From Opitutales bacterium (GTDB lineage Bacteria; Verrucomicrobiota; Verrucomicrobiia; Opitutales; T3Sed10-336): 5,918 nucleotides of DNA. The notes beneath the pieces were generated by a model, which was given only the letters and a program-made list of their open reading frames with translations, did not search any database and had not been told where the DNA came from. The translations under genes were made by a program, and so were the position numbers. Location of the stretch: positions 1 to 5,918 of the forward strand of contig SLOW01000217.1 of assembly GCA_007132315.1 (NCBI GenBank). Direction: 5' to 3'. The first letter of the stretch is position 1; the number at the start of each line of letters is the position of its first letter. This document shows positions 5,674 to 5,918 of the stretch, piece by piece.

Positions 5674-5918
5674 ACCGACGTCTGCAACGCCCCGCAACAC
5701 TTCTTGTACTTCTTGCCGCTTCCGCAGGGACACGGTTCGTTACGGCCGACCTTGGGGACATCCCGCTTGACCGTTACCTTGGGCAGTTTGACGTTACGGC
5801 GACCGCCCCAGGAGCCCGCGGCGGCGGCCACCCCGGATCCACTTCCGGTCTGGGTTTCGCTGTTCGGCCCCTGCACGCGAGCGTTGCGGGCGAGGTTGGC
5901 CAGCATGTTTTCGAACGC
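5670..5918 (-). CDS. secA: SecA preprotein translocase ATPase, C-terminal end only
   Basis: The last 82 codons of SecA, the cytosolic ATPase that pushes preproteins through SecYEG; the rest lies beyond the window's right edge. The visible part starts AFENMLANLARNARVQG, the end of the helical region, followed by a variable Ser/Gly/Ala-rich linker and a basic stretch (NVKLPKVTVKRDVPK). It closes with the SEC-C zinc-binding motif VGRNEPCPCGSGKKYKKCCG, with Cys at visible residues 63, 65, 74 and 75 (bases about 5694-5732). This C-x-C-x8-C-C motif binds zinc and in E. coli contacts SecB and phospholipid. A free-standing SEC-C protein is possible in principle. However, the phrase AFENMLANL, the linker and the open frame running off the edge fit the SecA tail. 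Its stop overlaps the probable start of lnt, so the two are likely one operon. Confidence 0.92.
   Translation of the reverse strand, partial: AFENMLANLARNARVQGPNSETQTGSGSGVAAAAGSWGGRRNVKLPKVTVKRDVPKVGRNEPCPCGSGKKYKKCCGALQTSV

Overview
The window is high-GC, gene-dense bacterial DNA from a diderm (Gram-negative-type) organism. It carries the end of secA, a complete apolipoprotein N-acyltransferase gene (lnt), an LptE-like lipoprotein, a BamD-like TPR protein and two ExbD/TolR proteins, a set that only makes sense with an outer membrane. The short ExbD N-termini (DFQMAPMIDMVFLLL type) and the separate Verrucomicrobial-looking LptE and SecA tails suggest Verrucomicrobiota (Opitutales/Puniceicoccales-like). 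That placement is inference from remembered family flavour and no search was run.

Layout. Bases 2-1162 (+) hold the C-terminal two thirds of a SLC13/DASS-type permease with two TrkA-C domains. Tail to tail with it, on the minus strand, lies a short operon read 2158 to 1169: one exbD-type gene, a second exbD-type gene 5 bp downstream, and a possible 48-codon gene with a TTG start overlapping the end of the second. A 134-bp divergent region (2159-2292) separates this operon from a plus-strand pair: a secreted BamD-like TPR protein (2293-3339) and an LptE-like lipoprotein (3381-3962). After a 106-bp convergent gap comes the minus-strand pair secA (5670-5918, only its last 82 codons) and lnt (4069-5673), whose start probably overlaps the secA stop codon.

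How the genes fit together. Most of the window is envelope biogenesis: SecA drives preprotein export, Lnt completes lipoprotein acylation, and LptE and the BamD-like protein are exported proteins of the types that assemble LPS and outer-membrane proteins. The two ExbD proteins would use the proton motive force across the inner membrane to energise an envelope process, but their usual ExbB/TolQ partner is not in the window. The permease is compositionally different (locally near 42% GC against about 75% in the BamD-like gene) and functionally unrelated.

I found no mobile element, CRISPR array, tRNA, rRNA or riboswitch, and no convincing intrinsic terminator. I see no clearly new multi-gene system. 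The most novel candidate is the small ORF at the end of the exbD operon. Other points worth a look are an 8-C tract in the 5' end of the BamD-like gene and a palindrome in its probable leader.
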